A stretch of DNA of 64,000 nt from Solibacillus sp040274725 (GTDB taxonomy: Bacteria; Bacillota; Bacilli; Bacillales_A; Planococcaceae). Shown in pieces: positions 1-11,400 of the stretch (positions are counted from its first letter, which is position 1; every line of letters starts with the position of its first letter). The notes beneath the pieces are model-generated. The model did no database searches. It worked only from the letters and a program-made list of their open reading frames with translations, and was not told the origin of the DNA. The position numbers were made by a program, and so were the translations under genes. Where the stretch lies: NCBI GenBank assembly GCA_040274725.1, contig JBEMAQ010000013.1, positions 41,806 through 105,805 of the forward strand, read 5' to 3'.

Positions 1-815
1 ATCATCTGCTATTTTCTTATGGCTATCCAATGGTACAGCTAGCTCAGGGGGAAGGGATGTTTATCGCCTTTTCTGAGGATGCGATGAAGGAGCTAAAATC
101 TGTAAACGTCGATACGGTCTTACAGGAGAGTCATGTTCATTTATTTATTGATACCGTGTATCCTGAAATTATTTTCCCGACCTCGATTGTTAGTCAAAAT
201 TCGATTATTGTCAGTGATGAGGATTTTTTATTAATCAATCAACCCTTTATTCACTATCCATATGTTGAGTCAGGCTATCATCTGTTTACATTTGATGTAC
301 CGAACTGGGTAGAGACGAAGGATATTGGTGTGAGTATTCAGGAGAAAATCCGAAAAGACTATCTTGAAAATAATGCGTATACATTGCCATTTTATTTTGA
401 GAATACCGGATTAAGTTATTCTTATATATTAGCCACATACTCATTATTTACACTTGTGGGAATTTTAGTAGTTGCGGTCTTTTTACTCGCAGCAGGTAGT
501 TTTGTGTACTTTAAGCTGTATACAAATCTGGGACGTGAGAAAAAGCAATTTGATATGTTAAAGCGCATTGGGCTAACAGATTTAGAAATGAAAAAATTAG
601 TGACGCGCTATCTTGTGCCACAATTTTTCTTACCGTGGGGGCTAGCGCTTGTGCATAGTGCATTTGCCTTTTTCACGCTGCAATCCATTTTGCGTGATGT
701 GCTGAACATTTGGATTGTGAAAGAGGTCGTTGTTGCGTTTAGTGTCTTTGTTGTCATACAGGTCGTCTATTTTTATTTAATTCGCTGGCGTTATTTAGCA
801 CATATTCGCGAGTGA
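1..815 (+). CDS. ABC transporter permease, C-terminal part (FtsX/BceB-like), partial
   Basis: The reading frame is open to the window edge (first full codon at 3), so this is the C-terminal ~270 residues of a larger protein. A mostly soluble extracellular stretch is followed by three hydrophobic segments: one near ILATYSLFTLVGILVVAVFL, one around FFLPWGLALVHSAFAFFTL, and one before the C-terminus (VVVAFSVFVVIQVVYFYLI). The stretch LGREKKQFDMLKRIGLT between the first two is typical of FtsX-domain permeases of the BceB/VraG peptide-sensing and detoxification family. Family knowledge: such permeases pair with a BceA-type ATPase and often a two-component system, all of which would lie upstream and out of view. 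The substrate cannot be told from this fragment. Confidence 0.75.
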   Translation, partial: HLLFSYGYPMVQLAQGEGMFIAFSEDAMKELKSVNVDTVLQESHVHLFIDTVYPEIIFPTSIVSQNSIIVSDEDFLLINQPFIHYPYVESGYHLFTFDVPNWVETKDIGVSIQEKIRKDYLENNAYTLPFYFENTGLSYSYILATYSLFTLVGILVVAVFLLAAGSFVYFKLYTNLGREKKQFDMLKRIGLTDLEMKKLVTRYLVPQFFLPWGLALVHSAFAFFTLQSILRDVLNIWIVKEVVVAFSVFVVIQVVYFYLIRWRYLAHIRE

Positions 816-873
816 TTGAGATAGAGAAAAATATTCATTTCTAACAAGAATTGTGTTTTTTCGAAAAAAATAA

Positions 874-926
874 TTGTTTTATCAATATACTTATCTTATA
901 ATCTGATTAGAGTGAATATTAATTCA
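874..926 (+). promoter_or_regulatory. SigA-type promoter and FadR-like operator before lcfB
   Basis: A -35-like TTGTTT (874-879) and TATAAT (897-902) are separated by 17 bases. Directly downstream, 909-926 matches the Bacillus FadR consensus TGAATGAATANTCATTCA at 14 of 17 defined positions (core TGAATATTAATTCA). The operator position just after the -10 fits repression. The match was made by eye. Confidence 0.55.
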
Positions 927-1018
927 TTTTAGTCATTGGATAAGGCTATAAGTTTAGAAAATGGGGTCTAAATTTATAGCCGATTGCCGCTAATTGATTG
1001 CAAAAGGGGATGGGTGTA

Positions 1019-2569
1019 TTGAATTTAGTTGAAACAGTTAGACAACAGGCTTTCGAACAACCAGAAAAAATTGCGTATCATTTTGTAGGAAAGGACACGT
1101 CATATGGCGAGTTCGAACAAACGGTAGGTCGCTTTGCAGCGGCACTCCAAAACTTAGGCGTACAAAAAGGGGATCATGTTGCGTTTTTACTAGGTAATAC
1201 ACCACATTATTTAATCTCTCTTTATGCTGTGATGCGCATCGGAGCAACAGCCATTCCAGTTAACCCAATGTATACGGCTGATGAAATTTCGTATATTTTG
1301 AAAAACGGTGACGTGAAGGTTGTTATTGCGCTTGATTTATTATTACCACTTGTGGAAGCAGGGGTGCATGGATTGCCACAGGTGGAGCACTACATTATTT
1401 GTGAGACAACACCAGACATTGGTGAAAAGGTTGCGGCGCTTAGTGACGCAGCCAAGCAAAAAACAACACTCTTTATGCAACTGTTATCGACAGCCGCTGC
1501 AAGCGTAGAGCCAGTCGTGGTGGCAGATGATGACACGGCCATTATTTTATATACATCAGGTACAACAGGGCATCCAAAAGGCGCGATGCTGACACATAAA
1601 AATTTATACTCAAATGCGCGTGATATCGGGCATTATCTGCAAATGACTACGGATGACCGCATCGTGGCGACATTGCCGGTATTCCATGTGTTTGCATTAA
1701 CGGTTGTAGTGAATGCACCTTTAATGAAAGGGGCAACAATTTTACTTGCACCACGCTTTAGTCCCGCGGAAATTTTTGATCTGGCGGCCAAGCAAAAGCC
1801 GACGATTTTTGCCGGTGTACCAACAATGTTCAACTTCTTATATCAATTTGAAGAGGGCGATGTAGCAGCGTTTTCGACATTGCGCCTCGCGATTTCAGGC
1901 GGTGCGTCGATGCCGGTGTCATTACTTTATAATTTCGAGGAAAAATTCAACGTGCGCCTATCAGAAGGCTACGGCTTATCAGAGGCGTCACCTGTAACAT
2001 GTTTCAATCCAATTGACCGCAAGCGAAAAGCTGGCTCGATTGGTCCATCTATTGTCAATGTTGAAAATAAAGTGGTGGACCTAGAGGGCAACGAAATACC
2101 GGTTGGCGAAGTAGGCGAGCTGATTGTGCGTGGACCAAATGTCATGAAGGGCTATTACAAAATGCCTGAAGATACAGCGAATGCGATTCGTGATGGCTGG
2201 CTTTACACAGGTGACCTAGCGAAACAGGATGAGGAAGGCTACTTCTATATTGTCGACCGCAAGAAGGATATGATTATCGTCGGTGGCTTCAATGTGTATC
2301 CACGTGAGGTGGAGGAAGTACTGTATGCACATCCAAATGTTGTGGAGGCAGCAGTTGTCGGATTCCCGGACAAGGACTTTGGCGAGGCGGTGCATGCGTA
2401 TGTTGTACTGAAGGACCAGACGATGACAGTAGAGGCATTACGAGCATACTGTGCAGAGCATATCGTGAAATATAAAGTACCATCAGTCATTGAAGTGTTA
2501 GATGAATTGCCAAAAAATACGACAGGAAAAATACTACGCCGCACATTGCGTGATTCGGCGACAGTATAA
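1019..2569 (+). CDS. lcfB: Long-chain acyl-CoA synthetase (LcfB type)
   Basis: 516-residue AMP-forming ligase that activates long-chain fatty acids to acyl-CoA, feeding beta-oxidation or lipid synthesis in the cytoplasm. Visible ANL-superfamily motifs: the P-loop-like YTSGTTGHPKGAM near residue 180, GYGLSEASPV, the YTGDLA motif, and DRKKDMIIVGGFNVYPREVEE before the small C-terminal domain, with the late lysine in PKNTTGKILRR. The length and sequence resemble Bacillus LcfB (YhfL). I chose the TTG at 1019 because AAGGGG lies about ten bases upstream and the product then begins MNLVE, as in LcfB; an ATG at 1010 or TTG at 998 would overlap that ribosome-binding site. It stands alone, between its own promoter and a terminator. 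Confidence 0.9.
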   Translation: MNLVETVRQQAFEQPEKIAYHFVGKDTSYGEFEQTVGRFAAALQNLGVQKGDHVAFLLGNTPHYLISLYAVMRIGATAIPVNPMYTADEISYILKNGDVKVVIALDLLLPLVEAGVHGLPQVEHYIICETTPDIGEKVAALSDAAKQKTTLFMQLLSTAAASVEPVVVADDDTAIILYTSGTTGHPKGAMLTHKNLYSNARDIGHYLQMTTDDRIVATLPVFHVFALTVVVNAPLMKGATILLAPRFSPAEIFDLAAKQKPTIFAGVPTMFNFLYQFEEGDVAAFSTLRLAISGGASMPVSLLYNFEEKFNVRLSEGYGLSEASPVTCFNPIDRKRKAGSIGPSIVNVENKVVDLEGNEIPVGEVGELIVRGPNVMKGYYKMPEDTANAIRDGWLYTGDLAKQDEEGYFYIVDRKKDMIIVGGFNVYPREVEEVLYAHPNVVEAAVVGFPDKDFGEAVHAYVVLKDQTMTVEALRAYCAEHIVKYKVPSVIEVLDELPKNTTGKILRRTLRDSATV

Positions 2570-2575
2570 TAGCGT

Positions 2576-2608
2576 GAGAGAGTGCAAAATGTGCATTCTC
2601 TTTTTATT
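2576..2608 (+). terminator. Intrinsic terminator of lcfB
   Basis: The arms GAGAGTGCA and TGTGCATTCTC form a hairpin followed by a T run, just after the lcfB stop codon. Confidence 0.8.
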
Positions 2609-2620
2609 TTGTGAAAAATT

Positions 2621-2647
2621 TGAAACTATTTTGAATCCAGGTCCGTC
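2621..2647 (+). promoter_or_regulatory. Putative ECF-sigma promoter
   Basis: TGAAAC (2621-2626) and CGTC (2644-2647) are separated by 17 bases. This matches the -35/-10 pattern of ECF sigma factors (sigma W/X/M type) and lies directly before an ECF sigma gene, so autoregulation is likely. Inference from motif and position only. Confidence 0.5.
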
Positions 2648-2671
2648 AAAGTCGCGAGAAGGAGGTGCCAA

Positions 2672-3199
2672 ATGCTTACAAACCAAGAAATGCAGCAAGT
2701 GATGGATGAGTATGCGGGCTATCTTGTCCAGCTCAGCTATCTATACGTGAAAGACGTGCAGCTTGCAGAGGATATTGTGCAGGAATCATTCATTAAATAT
2801 TTTAAAGCACCAGAAAATTTTGAGCGGCGTGCAACGTTAAAAACCTATTTATCACGCATCGTTATACATACAAGTTTAGATTATTTGAGGAGCTGGCAGG
2901 CAAGAAAGCGCATGTTGCTAAAGCTTGTACAGCACGAGCCAAAATCATTTGTCGCCACACCAGCAGATGCACTTCAACACAAGCTCGAGCAAACTGAGCT
3001 TATGCAGCATGTGCTCGCGCTGTCGCTAAAATATCGCGAGGTCATTATTTTATTTTATTACGAGGAAATGACGTCACTTGAAATTGCGGAGCTACTCACA
3101 ATTTCTGAGAATACGGTCAAAACAAGACTACGCCGTGCACGTGAGCAACTAAAGGCACGAATGAATGAGCAGGACTGGGAGGTGTTACAGGATGAATAA
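2672..3199 (+). CDS. RNA polymerase ECF-family sigma factor
   Basis: 175-residue sigma factor of the extracytoplasmic-function class. Region 2 is visible at about residues 10-75 (AEDIVQESFIKYF; then LKTYLSRIVIHTSLDYLRSW, the -10 recognition part). Region 4 is at about 115-165, with a helix-turn-helix around EEMTSLEIAELLTISENTVKTRLRRAREQL. An AGAAGGAGG site lies six bases before the ATG. The next gene overlaps its end by eight bases, the usual arrangement for a sigma and its anti-sigma factor. It is not close enough to a named Bacillus sigma factor for me to give a symbol. Confidence 0.9.
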   Translation: MLTNQEMQQVMDEYAGYLVQLSYLYVKDVQLAEDIVQESFIKYFKAPENFERRATLKTYLSRIVIHTSLDYLRSWQARKRMLLKLVQHEPKSFVATPADALQHKLEQTELMQHVLALSLKYREVIILFYYEEMTSLEIAELLTISENTVKTRLRRAREQLKARMNEQDWEVLQDE

Positions 3200-4703
3200 A
3201 TTTCAGCGTGAGCGCGCAGCGTTTTTTAGTACGTACCGTTTTTCAGAGGACAACAAGCAGCAAATAATAAAGCAAGTGCATAAGCACAACAAACGACCGA
3301 AATGGATGTGGCTTGTCGTAAGCTTTGCGGTAATTTTTCTTGTAGTTGCTGGACTGACTGTAAATAAGGATTTTCAGCAGCAACAAACGGCTTCCTTCAC
3401 TGAGGCGTCTGTCCTTACTGCCTTTAAAGCGGTGTACGGTTTAATGCCAGAGGACAATATGGAAGTGCTCGATGTGAAACTGCCGTATAAAACGAAAAAT
3501 GATGCACTTGTCATTGTACGCGTCATTGATTCAGACTATGTGCGTGTGCAGCATATGCAGTTTGTCGCTGACGAATGGCGTTTTTTGGATGCTAGTACGG
3601 CAGTGTCGATTAGAGAAGAAGAGTATCCGCAATACTGGATGTATGTGGAGGACGAAATAGTCCAGTATTTTGCGGGCGTTGTGCGGGATGAGGCGGTGGG
3701 TACAGTCTATGTAGGGCAGCAGCGGGCGGAATTTTATGAGCTAGAGGGCGGTGCGCGTTTTTGGATTGGAGAGGCACTGACAGCAGGTTCTCCGGTATTT
3801 TACGACCGCGGTAGTGAGCGCGAGCGTGTGGCTTCTTATCCGATTACGTGGGGAGATTTAACCATTCCCTATTTAGAAGCAATCGGTAATGAATATACCG
3901 CGTCTTTTTCTAGTAACACGATGGAAAAAGGCAATGGGGAATATACAAAATATCCTGTGGTCATTGATCCATATTACTATGCGACAAATCGCTATGCGGA
4001 CGGGGATGTAGTCGTTGTGAATGTGGACGGAGAGGAACAGCTGACACGTATTATTACCGAGCAAAATTATAATTTATCTATTCGAGAAGGCACGATTTTA
4101 TTTAATAATCGCATGTTTGATACCAAATATACATGGGCACATTTTAACGGAGATAATACGATTTACACGAATGAACAAACCGAATATGACATGATACAAC
4201 CGGATGAAGTATTCGTCATGCCGGATAACTGGGCGAGTGATGGCGTGAGAGGGCCAATCAAAAAAGAGCAGATTGGTGGGAAGGTGTTAGGCTACTCGGT
4301 GATGGATGTACCAGAGCCATGGACAGTTGAGGAAAAGACACTGTACAAAAAATTCGCCGCAGCACACGATACTAAAGAATTAAAAAATGTACCGCCTCAG
4401 CAAATCGTCCGCCTGCAACGCTATGCCGAATATATCGGTGACTACGAAACAATGTACGCGCTTTATTCAAAGACGAGCAAGCGTAAAACTTATAAGGAAT
4501 GGCTTGAGACCGCTAGTTTATTAACGACAAAACAAGCAAAGCAGCAACTTATTCATGAGGCCATTTTAGCAGAAGAAATGATATTAAATGAAGAAACCAA
4601 TCATCTTGAAGCATCGTCAAAGCGACCATTTACATTTAAAATGGAGCAGGAGGATGATGTGTGGAAAGTATTTTATGATACAGTACGAGTTATTTATCAA
4701 TAA
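3192..4703 (+). CDS. Membrane-anchored protein, probable anti-sigma factor
   Basis: 503 residues. The first ~36 residues are polar and basic and would be cytoplasmic; one membrane segment follows (WLVVSFAVIFLVVAGLTV, about 39-56); the remaining ~445 residues would be outside the cell. That topology, plus translation coupled to the ECF sigma gene by an 8-base overlap, suggests an anti-sigma factor or sensor. I see no HxxxCxxC zinc anti-sigma motif and recognise no family for the large outer domain, which is rich in aromatic and acidic residues. I chose the ATG at 3192 because GGGAGGTG lies eight bases upstream and the alternative start at 3165 would sit well inside the sigma gene. Signal sensed: unknown. 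Confidence 0.6.
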   Translation: MNKFQRERAAFFSTYRFSEDNKQQIIKQVHKHNKRPKWMWLVVSFAVIFLVVAGLTVNKDFQQQQTASFTEASVLTAFKAVYGLMPEDNMEVLDVKLPYKTKNDALVIVRVIDSDYVRVQHMQFVADEWRFLDASTAVSIREEEYPQYWMYVEDEIVQYFAGVVRDEAVGTVYVGQQRAEFYELEGGARFWIGEALTAGSPVFYDRGSERERVASYPITWGDLTIPYLEAIGNEYTASFSSNTMEKGNGEYTKYPVVIDPYYYATNRYADGDVVVVNVDGEEQLTRIITEQNYNLSIREGTILFNNRMFDTKYTWAHFNGDNTIYTNEQTEYDMIQPDEVFVMPDNWASDGVRGPIKKEQIGGKVLGYSVMDVPEPWTVEEKTLYKKFAAAHDTKELKNVPPQQIVRLQRYAEYIGDYETMYALYSKTSKRKTYKEWLETASLLTTKQAKQQLIHEAILAEEMILNEETNHLEASSKRPFTFKMEQEDDVWKVFYDTVRVIYQ

Positions 4704-4733
4704 AAAACGCAGCCTGAAAAGCTGCGTTTTTGT
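4703..4733 (+). terminator. Intrinsic terminator of the sigma/anti-sigma operon
   Basis: AACGCAGC and GCTGCGTT arms around CTGAAAA, flanked by A and T runs, directly behind the stop codon. Confidence 0.85.
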
Positions 4734-5335
4734 GTGCAGTGAAATAGAGCACCGAAAAAAATGCGGGGATAAAAGATGTTCAGGTAATTTTATTTTAAAA
4801 ATTCCTCATTTGGCGGAAATGGACATACAACATATTTGTAATTAAGTGACAACCGATAGAAATGATGCAACTAGGTGATTAAATGAATTCGAAAAGCAAA
4901 AATATAATAGGTATCCCATCTTATTTACTAGTAAAAGAGGCTGCAAATAGTGAGGGAATACGTGTGTTTTTCAATAAAAATAGCCTTTTTCGATGAAAAT
5001 CTAAGGGAAAGACTCTTGAAAATGTCTCTTGATGCGCTAGGTGATAAAATTAGAGATTTTTGCTAACTGGCTGAAAAAAGAGGAGATCAACTGGAGGGAA
5101 AGTATACTTTTTACTAAAAAAGCATGTGTTTCTTGAGGGAAATTGCAATTTTTTTGTGGGAGAAAAGTCCTTTTTTATTTTCTGTTTTGATAGTAATTGA
5201 TGATTTTCGGGGCAGGGTTAATGGATATGGTTGATAAATAACGAGTTGATACTTATTTTAGGATAAGTTGTATATGGATTTCGCCAAATGATGTATTTTG
5301 CATTTGAAATTTTGTGCAGCGTTAATTTTGCTTAA
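4734..5335. other. Non-coding stretch between convergent genes
   Basis: About 600 bases of AT-rich DNA without a convincing gene. The longest start-to-stop reading I noticed on the plus strand begins at 4884, is 37 codons long and matches nothing I know. It may hold a decayed gene, but no family is recognisable. No tRNA, repeat or riboswitch was seen. Confidence 0.5.
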
Positions 5336-5374
5336 AGAAAAAACGCAGCTCGTCACCGTGAGCCGCGTTTTTGT
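5336..5374 (-). terminator. Intrinsic terminator of the giant NEAT-like/SLH gene
   Basis: On the minus strand the arms AACGCGGCTC and GAGCTGCGTT close a hairpin followed by a T run, 50 bases after the stop codon at 5422. Confidence 0.75.
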
Positions 5375-5421
5375 ATGCAATGAATATGCCGGTTCATTGC
5401 GAGTAAAGAGGTATGGATGAA

Positions 5422-8400
5422 TTAGTCTAATAAACCAACTAAGTCAGCCGCATTTTTCAAGATTTTTGCCATTTGCGCACGTGTTAAGTTTGCTTTCGGG
5501 TTCACTTTCCCGTCGCTACCTGTCATGATGCCTTGTGCTTGTAATTCAGCTAATGCTTCTTTTGCATAGTCTGCTACTTTTGCGTTGTCTTTGAAGTTGA
5601 GTGCATCGGCTGTTGTTTTATTTGTGTAGCCTTTATATTGCAGCATACGGTGAATCATCACCGCTGCTTGCTGACGTGTAATTTTATCACCTGGCTTGAA
5701 ATTCGTCTCGCTCACACCTGTAATAATACCAAGCTCAGCTAATGCTTGTACTTCTGCTGCGTACCATTTGCCTTGTACATCTTTGAATTTCGTTTCAGTT
5801 GTCGATGAAATGCCTAGTGCACGTGCCACCATTACGGCGAACTGAGCACGCGTCATGCTTGCGTTCGGGCTAAATGTATTTTCTGTTGTCCCTGTCGTAA
5901 TACCAGCTGCGTGCAGGGCAAGGATGTCGTCTTTACTATATACGCCACCAATGTCCTTAAACGGATTAGCGGTTGTTGTTGCCACTGGATTAGCTGACTT
6001 CGCTGGTACATTATATTTGAAGAATAATGTATACGCGCCGTAGCCAAGGTCACCTGAGTCAACAAAGATTTTTGTAATGCCGTCTTTGTCCTGCACAAGA
6101 GGGAAGCGGATTACGCGTACTTGATCCATTTTTTCACCTGTTGAGCTGACAACATCAATATCAACGTATTTCCCGTCTGCATCGATCAATTGTAGTTTCG
6201 CAAAGCCATACGCTTTACCTGTAAGCGTCATTTCGACAAACTCGTTCCCATTCTCTGTTACGTAAATCGCATCTGAGAAATACGGCGCTAAATAGTTGCC
6301 GATAAAGTCAGCCATTGGACCGTTCGGATCTGCGGTCATTGTGTAGGTCATTGTTACGCGGCCGTCTTTAGAAGCTGCTTGAACCACTTCTTGTTTTGGC
6401 AGCTCTGCACCGACTTTTGCTTCTAATGTACGTGTTTTTGTCGTTGCGATAAGTGTTAAATTCTCAAGTGATTCCACTGTGAATGATAAAACATTTGTAT
6501 TTGCGACTGTTGTTAAGGAAGCGGATTTATTTTTCTTATCCCAACGCGCAATTTCTTTCTCGCCTTGTTTTACGATAAATGTATCTAAATCTGTTTCCGT
6601 CATCAGTGTGACATCGACATTGTATTTGCCATTTACAAGCTTCGCCGAAATCTTTTTCGCATATGTGACAATCGCGCTTGCTTCAGCAGGGATTATGAAT
6701 TTCACATCACCTTCCGATACGATTTGTGGTGTAATCGTTTGAACCGCTGTAATGCCACCAGTTCCTGCAGCAGCGGCATTTTTTAGCTGCTCCTCAGATA
6801 ATTCAAATGTGAATAATAGATCATACGCACCATAGCCAAGGTCACCAGAGTCTACGTGAATTGTCACGTCTTTTGTCGCTGGGAAGCGGATGACACGTAC
6901 TTGATCCATTTTCTCGCCTTCAGAGCTAATGACTTTATAGCCACCTGTGACACGTAGATTTTGGAAGCCATAAGCTTTCCCTGTTAGTGTTAATTCAATG
7001 TAGTTTTTGCCACCTACTGTCACAAGCTCTGCATTAGAGAAATAAGGCGTCATATAATTTGTCATAAAGTCCGCCATTGGACCATTTGGATCTGAAACCA
7101 TTTTGTAGTTAATTGATTCACGGTTTTCAACGTCACTCGCTGCTGGTGGAGTCACGACTGAACCGCCAACAGCGCCACCGCCCGTTACTGTACCAGTACC
7201 TGGAGTGGATGGTGTTGTTGTATTGGCGATTGTTTTGTCTACCTCAACAGCTGGTGTTGCGACTACTGTTTTGTCATTTGTATCAACGGCTTCGAACGTA
7301 ATACCTTCGAGTGAATCCGTTTCAAACGTAATTTCATCTGTGTTTGATGCAAAGAATGGCAGTAAGGATGCGACACGTGCTGTAAGAGAAGAGGCTGTCC
7401 ATATGCCTAATTCCTTGCCATCTTTCATTACACGTAATTTTTTTACACCCGATTTTGGTTTAATTTTAAAGTGCACTTCGAACGTATTGTTGTCTTTTAC
7501 TTTAATTGTTGGCTTATCAATCATTTCTTTAATGGTATTAATGACCGCTTGTACTTCTGGTTGTGTTGCTGTACCGAAAGTAAAGAGAATTGTGGTTGGT
7601 GTGTTTTTCGCTACTTTTAAGTCAGTAGGTTTTGTAATAATCGCATTTGCGTTATTGCTTGGTTTTGATGGTGGTACAACCACGTTTTCAGCTGGTTTTT
7701 CAACAGGCTTTTCTGGTGTTGTAGGTTTTTGCTCCACAACTAACTGCTCATCTGTCACGCCAAATGTAAACGTTAAATCATAAATACCATATTCGCCCGC
7801 ATCGACACGGTGTGTACTTGCTTTTGCCGCTGGGATACGAATCACACGTACCTGGTCTAACTTTTCACCTGTAGATGAAATCCACTCCGCACCTTGGAAC
7901 GAAACAACCCCATATGCTTTGCCGATTAATGTTAATTCAATATACTTTTTATTATTCACTGTCACAAGCTGCGCGTTTGTGAAGTATGGTTTTAAGTAGT
8001 TTTCAATAAAGCTACCCGGCACAGAACCGAACGTACCAGGAGTGACCTCGACCGCTGTGAAGCTATGTGTCACATTAATTGGTGCAGTAGGTTGTTCAGG
8101 CTTAGGATCTACAGGATTTGTAGGCTGTTCAGGCTCAGGATCAACAGGGTTAGTAGGTTCTTCTGTAATGTCCAGCACTTCATATCCAGTAACTTCTGCA
8201 CCAATCACCGTTTCAATACTACCAGTCGCAGTACCTGAAACACCGTCTACATAGAAGAAGAGGTGATCTAAGTTATCTACTGTAAAGGTAAGTGTTGTTT
8301 CTGCACCATTTGTTGTGTTAACAGTAGCGACTTCTTGCCCATTTTGTGCTACGAATAAGCGGTCTGTACGAACTGGGTTTACTTGTAATGTTACCTCGTA

Positions 8401-11400
8401 CTTATCATCCTTTTTCGTTACAGTTGCTTCAGGAACAATAACCGCTAAAGCAGTAGCTGATGGGATATCCTCCACTAATGATTTAAATGTGAATTTCACC
8501 TTTTTTGCTTGTTCAGTGAAAATAGCTTCGTCTAAATCAGAGCCTGTCGTGTAGTCACCAGGATTTACTGCAGAAGTATCAGGCGTTGTTGGTATAGGCT
8601 CACTAGGATTTGTTGGTTGTTCAGGCTCTGCCACTACTAAATTTGCACCCGTAACTGTTCCAATATATGTCGTTTCTTTTAAAACAACATTTCCTGCATC
8701 ACTTGAAGTAGGTGTTACATACACCACATCAAATGAGACACCGTCAAGTGATGGCAGTGTAAATTCAGTTAGTTCATTGTTTTCGGCCGCTACTTCTTTA
8801 ATCACATTGCCATTTTGTTTGATGATGAACGTTTTGTAAGAGCCGCGTGCGCTTTCTGCTTTTGTTGTTTGAACCGAGAAGGCAATACCGTCAGCTACTT
8901 TTTTCGCTTGTGCTACATCAATTGCACCCGGCACGATAAACATCGCAGGCATACCCGCACTAATGTCGAATTCAATGTCTTGATAATCTGCTGTTAATGT
9001 ATCAGCAAATGGTGTTTCGACTTGCTTTGTAAAATCAAATGTAAACGTATAAGCACCTTTATCGCCACCATCTAATGCAACGGCTGCTTTATTTGATGCA
9101 TCTAATTTAACGCGTACAACACGTGTTAAATCTTTTGTTTCAGCTGAGCCAGTAGAAGAAACAATATCCGCTGCTAGCTCGTCTACTGTAATCGCACCAA
9201 CTGCATAGGAGTGACCAGCAAGTGTGATGTAGGCATATTTTTCACCTGTAGCTGTTTCAACTAAATCCGCACGTGGAACCCAAAGAGAGAAGTAAGCGTC
9301 TTGAGCTGTTCCACTTGTGAAGTTGAATTTTGTTTCTTCTTCCACTAAGTCGAATTTGAATGTGTAGTTCCCGCGATCGCTACCGAAGAATATATCCGCG
9401 CGGTAATTTTCATCTAATGCCACGCGAACTGTACGTACTAAGTCTTTTGTTTCAGCTGAGCCGGTAGAAGCAATAATTTCTGCATCTACACCATCCGCTG
9501 AGCCGACTTTAATCGCAGTGCCTGCATAAGAATGTCCACCAAATGTAATATCTGCATATGGTTTTCCGTCCTCACCAATGACTAAGTCTGCCTGTGTAAC
9601 AAAAGCCTTTAAGTAGCTGTCAGCTGGAGCGCCTGTTTCGAAATCCGCACCTGTCGTGAATTGGAAGTTAACATTTTTCTCAATGTGCTTCGCGTTTATT
9701 ATTGGCTCCTCGGGTTGAGTTACTACCGTAGTAGGAATAAAGCCGTTAATATAGATTGTTTCAGTAGAACCATCTGCTAATGTTAGCTCAAATGAGAAGT
9801 TTTGCGTTAATGCACCAGAGTATTTTGTGTACATATCCGTTGCATCTTCAGTTGACCAGCTAGCAGTAGTTGATCTTCCATTTTTTAGTGTGATTGCTGT
9901 TACTTCATCAGTTGGCTGCAATGTCATACCTAAGCCAATAAAATCGCCTTCACGATTGACATAAGGGCTCTCAATGAATGTTTTGCTTAATAATTTAATC
10001 AATTCATTGGGTGTATTTTCCTTATATTTAAATTGAATTGCTGTTTTTTCTGTTACATCTAAATAAGAGCCAATGCCTTCATATGGTGCCGGTAATGAAG
10101 CATGTTCAATATCATCACTCACATTGTAAGTAACGGTGTGTACAATATTTCCTGCACTTACGAAGTTTAATGACGTTTCGTTAGCCGTATTTAATTTTGC
10201 TTCAATTACACGAATGCTGTCCGTTACTTTAACAATTTCGCCGTTTGAAATGGTTGAAAAAATCGGTGTGTTTAAGTTAATTGCAATGCGTGCATAATTA
10301 CCATCTGCCTTTTCAATAACCGTAATATTTTCAGTTGCTTTCGTGTAGTTTTTCGTATAGAACGGGTCACTTAAGTTTGTGATTGCGAATGGCTTATTTT
10401 GTGAAACAATAGTGCCATCAACAGGCTTTTCAAATGCGAATAAAACCGTAGCCATATTTTTCATTACATAAGAAGGCATTGAAGGCATCGGATAATAATT
10501 AAATGGTAGCTGAGCTTTATAACCATCTTCAAGTAGCACTTCAATTGTTACGGTGTTACCATCTTCACTTTGCTCGATAATTTTGTAAGTGTTGCTAGTA
10601 TCTAACTTTGCATTACTATTAAATGTTACTTGGATTTGTGCATATTTACCATCTGAGCGAGTAATTACATTGGCTTGTCCGAGTGTATCATCTACGGCAC
10701 TTTTAGCCCCTGCGGAAGAATGTGTCGCTGTAAACCAAACATTTTCTTCAACTGTTCCTACTTCAGGCTGTGGTGTTTCACTTGTGGTATTAAAGTTAAA
10801 GAATAATGTATAAGCCCCGTAGCCTAACTCACCCGAGTCAACGAAAACTTTCGAAACGCCGTTTTCATCTTGGATTAACGGAATACGAATAACGCGCACT
10901 TGCTCCATTTTTTCGCCTGTCGAGCTGATGACCTCAACGTCATGCTTATTGCCGTCCGCATCTAAATACTGAAGTGTTTGGAAGCCGTAAGCTTTTTCAA
11001 CAAGTGTCATTTCGATAAATTGCTTTTCACCGATTGTCACAAGCTGTGGCTTTGTGAAATAAGGATTTAAGTAATTTGTAATAAACTCAGCCATTGGACC
11101 AGTTGGATCGGCCTTCATTGTATGTGTAATGTCTACGCGAGCAGATTCGGTTGGCTGCTCGGGTTCAACTGTTTGACCTGGTAGCTCAGGAACCTCAAAG
11201 TTAAAGAATAGCGTATAAGCGCCATAGCCTAATTCACCCGAGTCAACGAAAATTTTCGAAACACCGTTTTCATCTTGGATTAATGGAATGCGAACAACGC
11301 GCACTTGCTCCATTTTTTCGCCTGTCGAGCTAATAACCTCAACGTCATGCTTATTGCCGTCCGCATCTAAATATTGAAGCGTTTGGAAGCCGTAAGCCTT

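Noticed and set aside
4588..4845. 85-codon frame at the end of the putative anti-sigma gene
   Set aside because: Runs through a clear terminator; shadow frame.
4884..4997. Possible 37-residue gene starting MNSKSKNIIG
   Set aside because: Too short, no similarity I know, weak ribosome-binding context; could be a remnant but cannot be supported.
7205..7783. 192-codon plus-strand frame inside the giant surface-protein gene
   Set aside because: Shadow of the minus-strand gene in Ser/Val-rich repeats; no ribosome-binding site and no recognisable domain.
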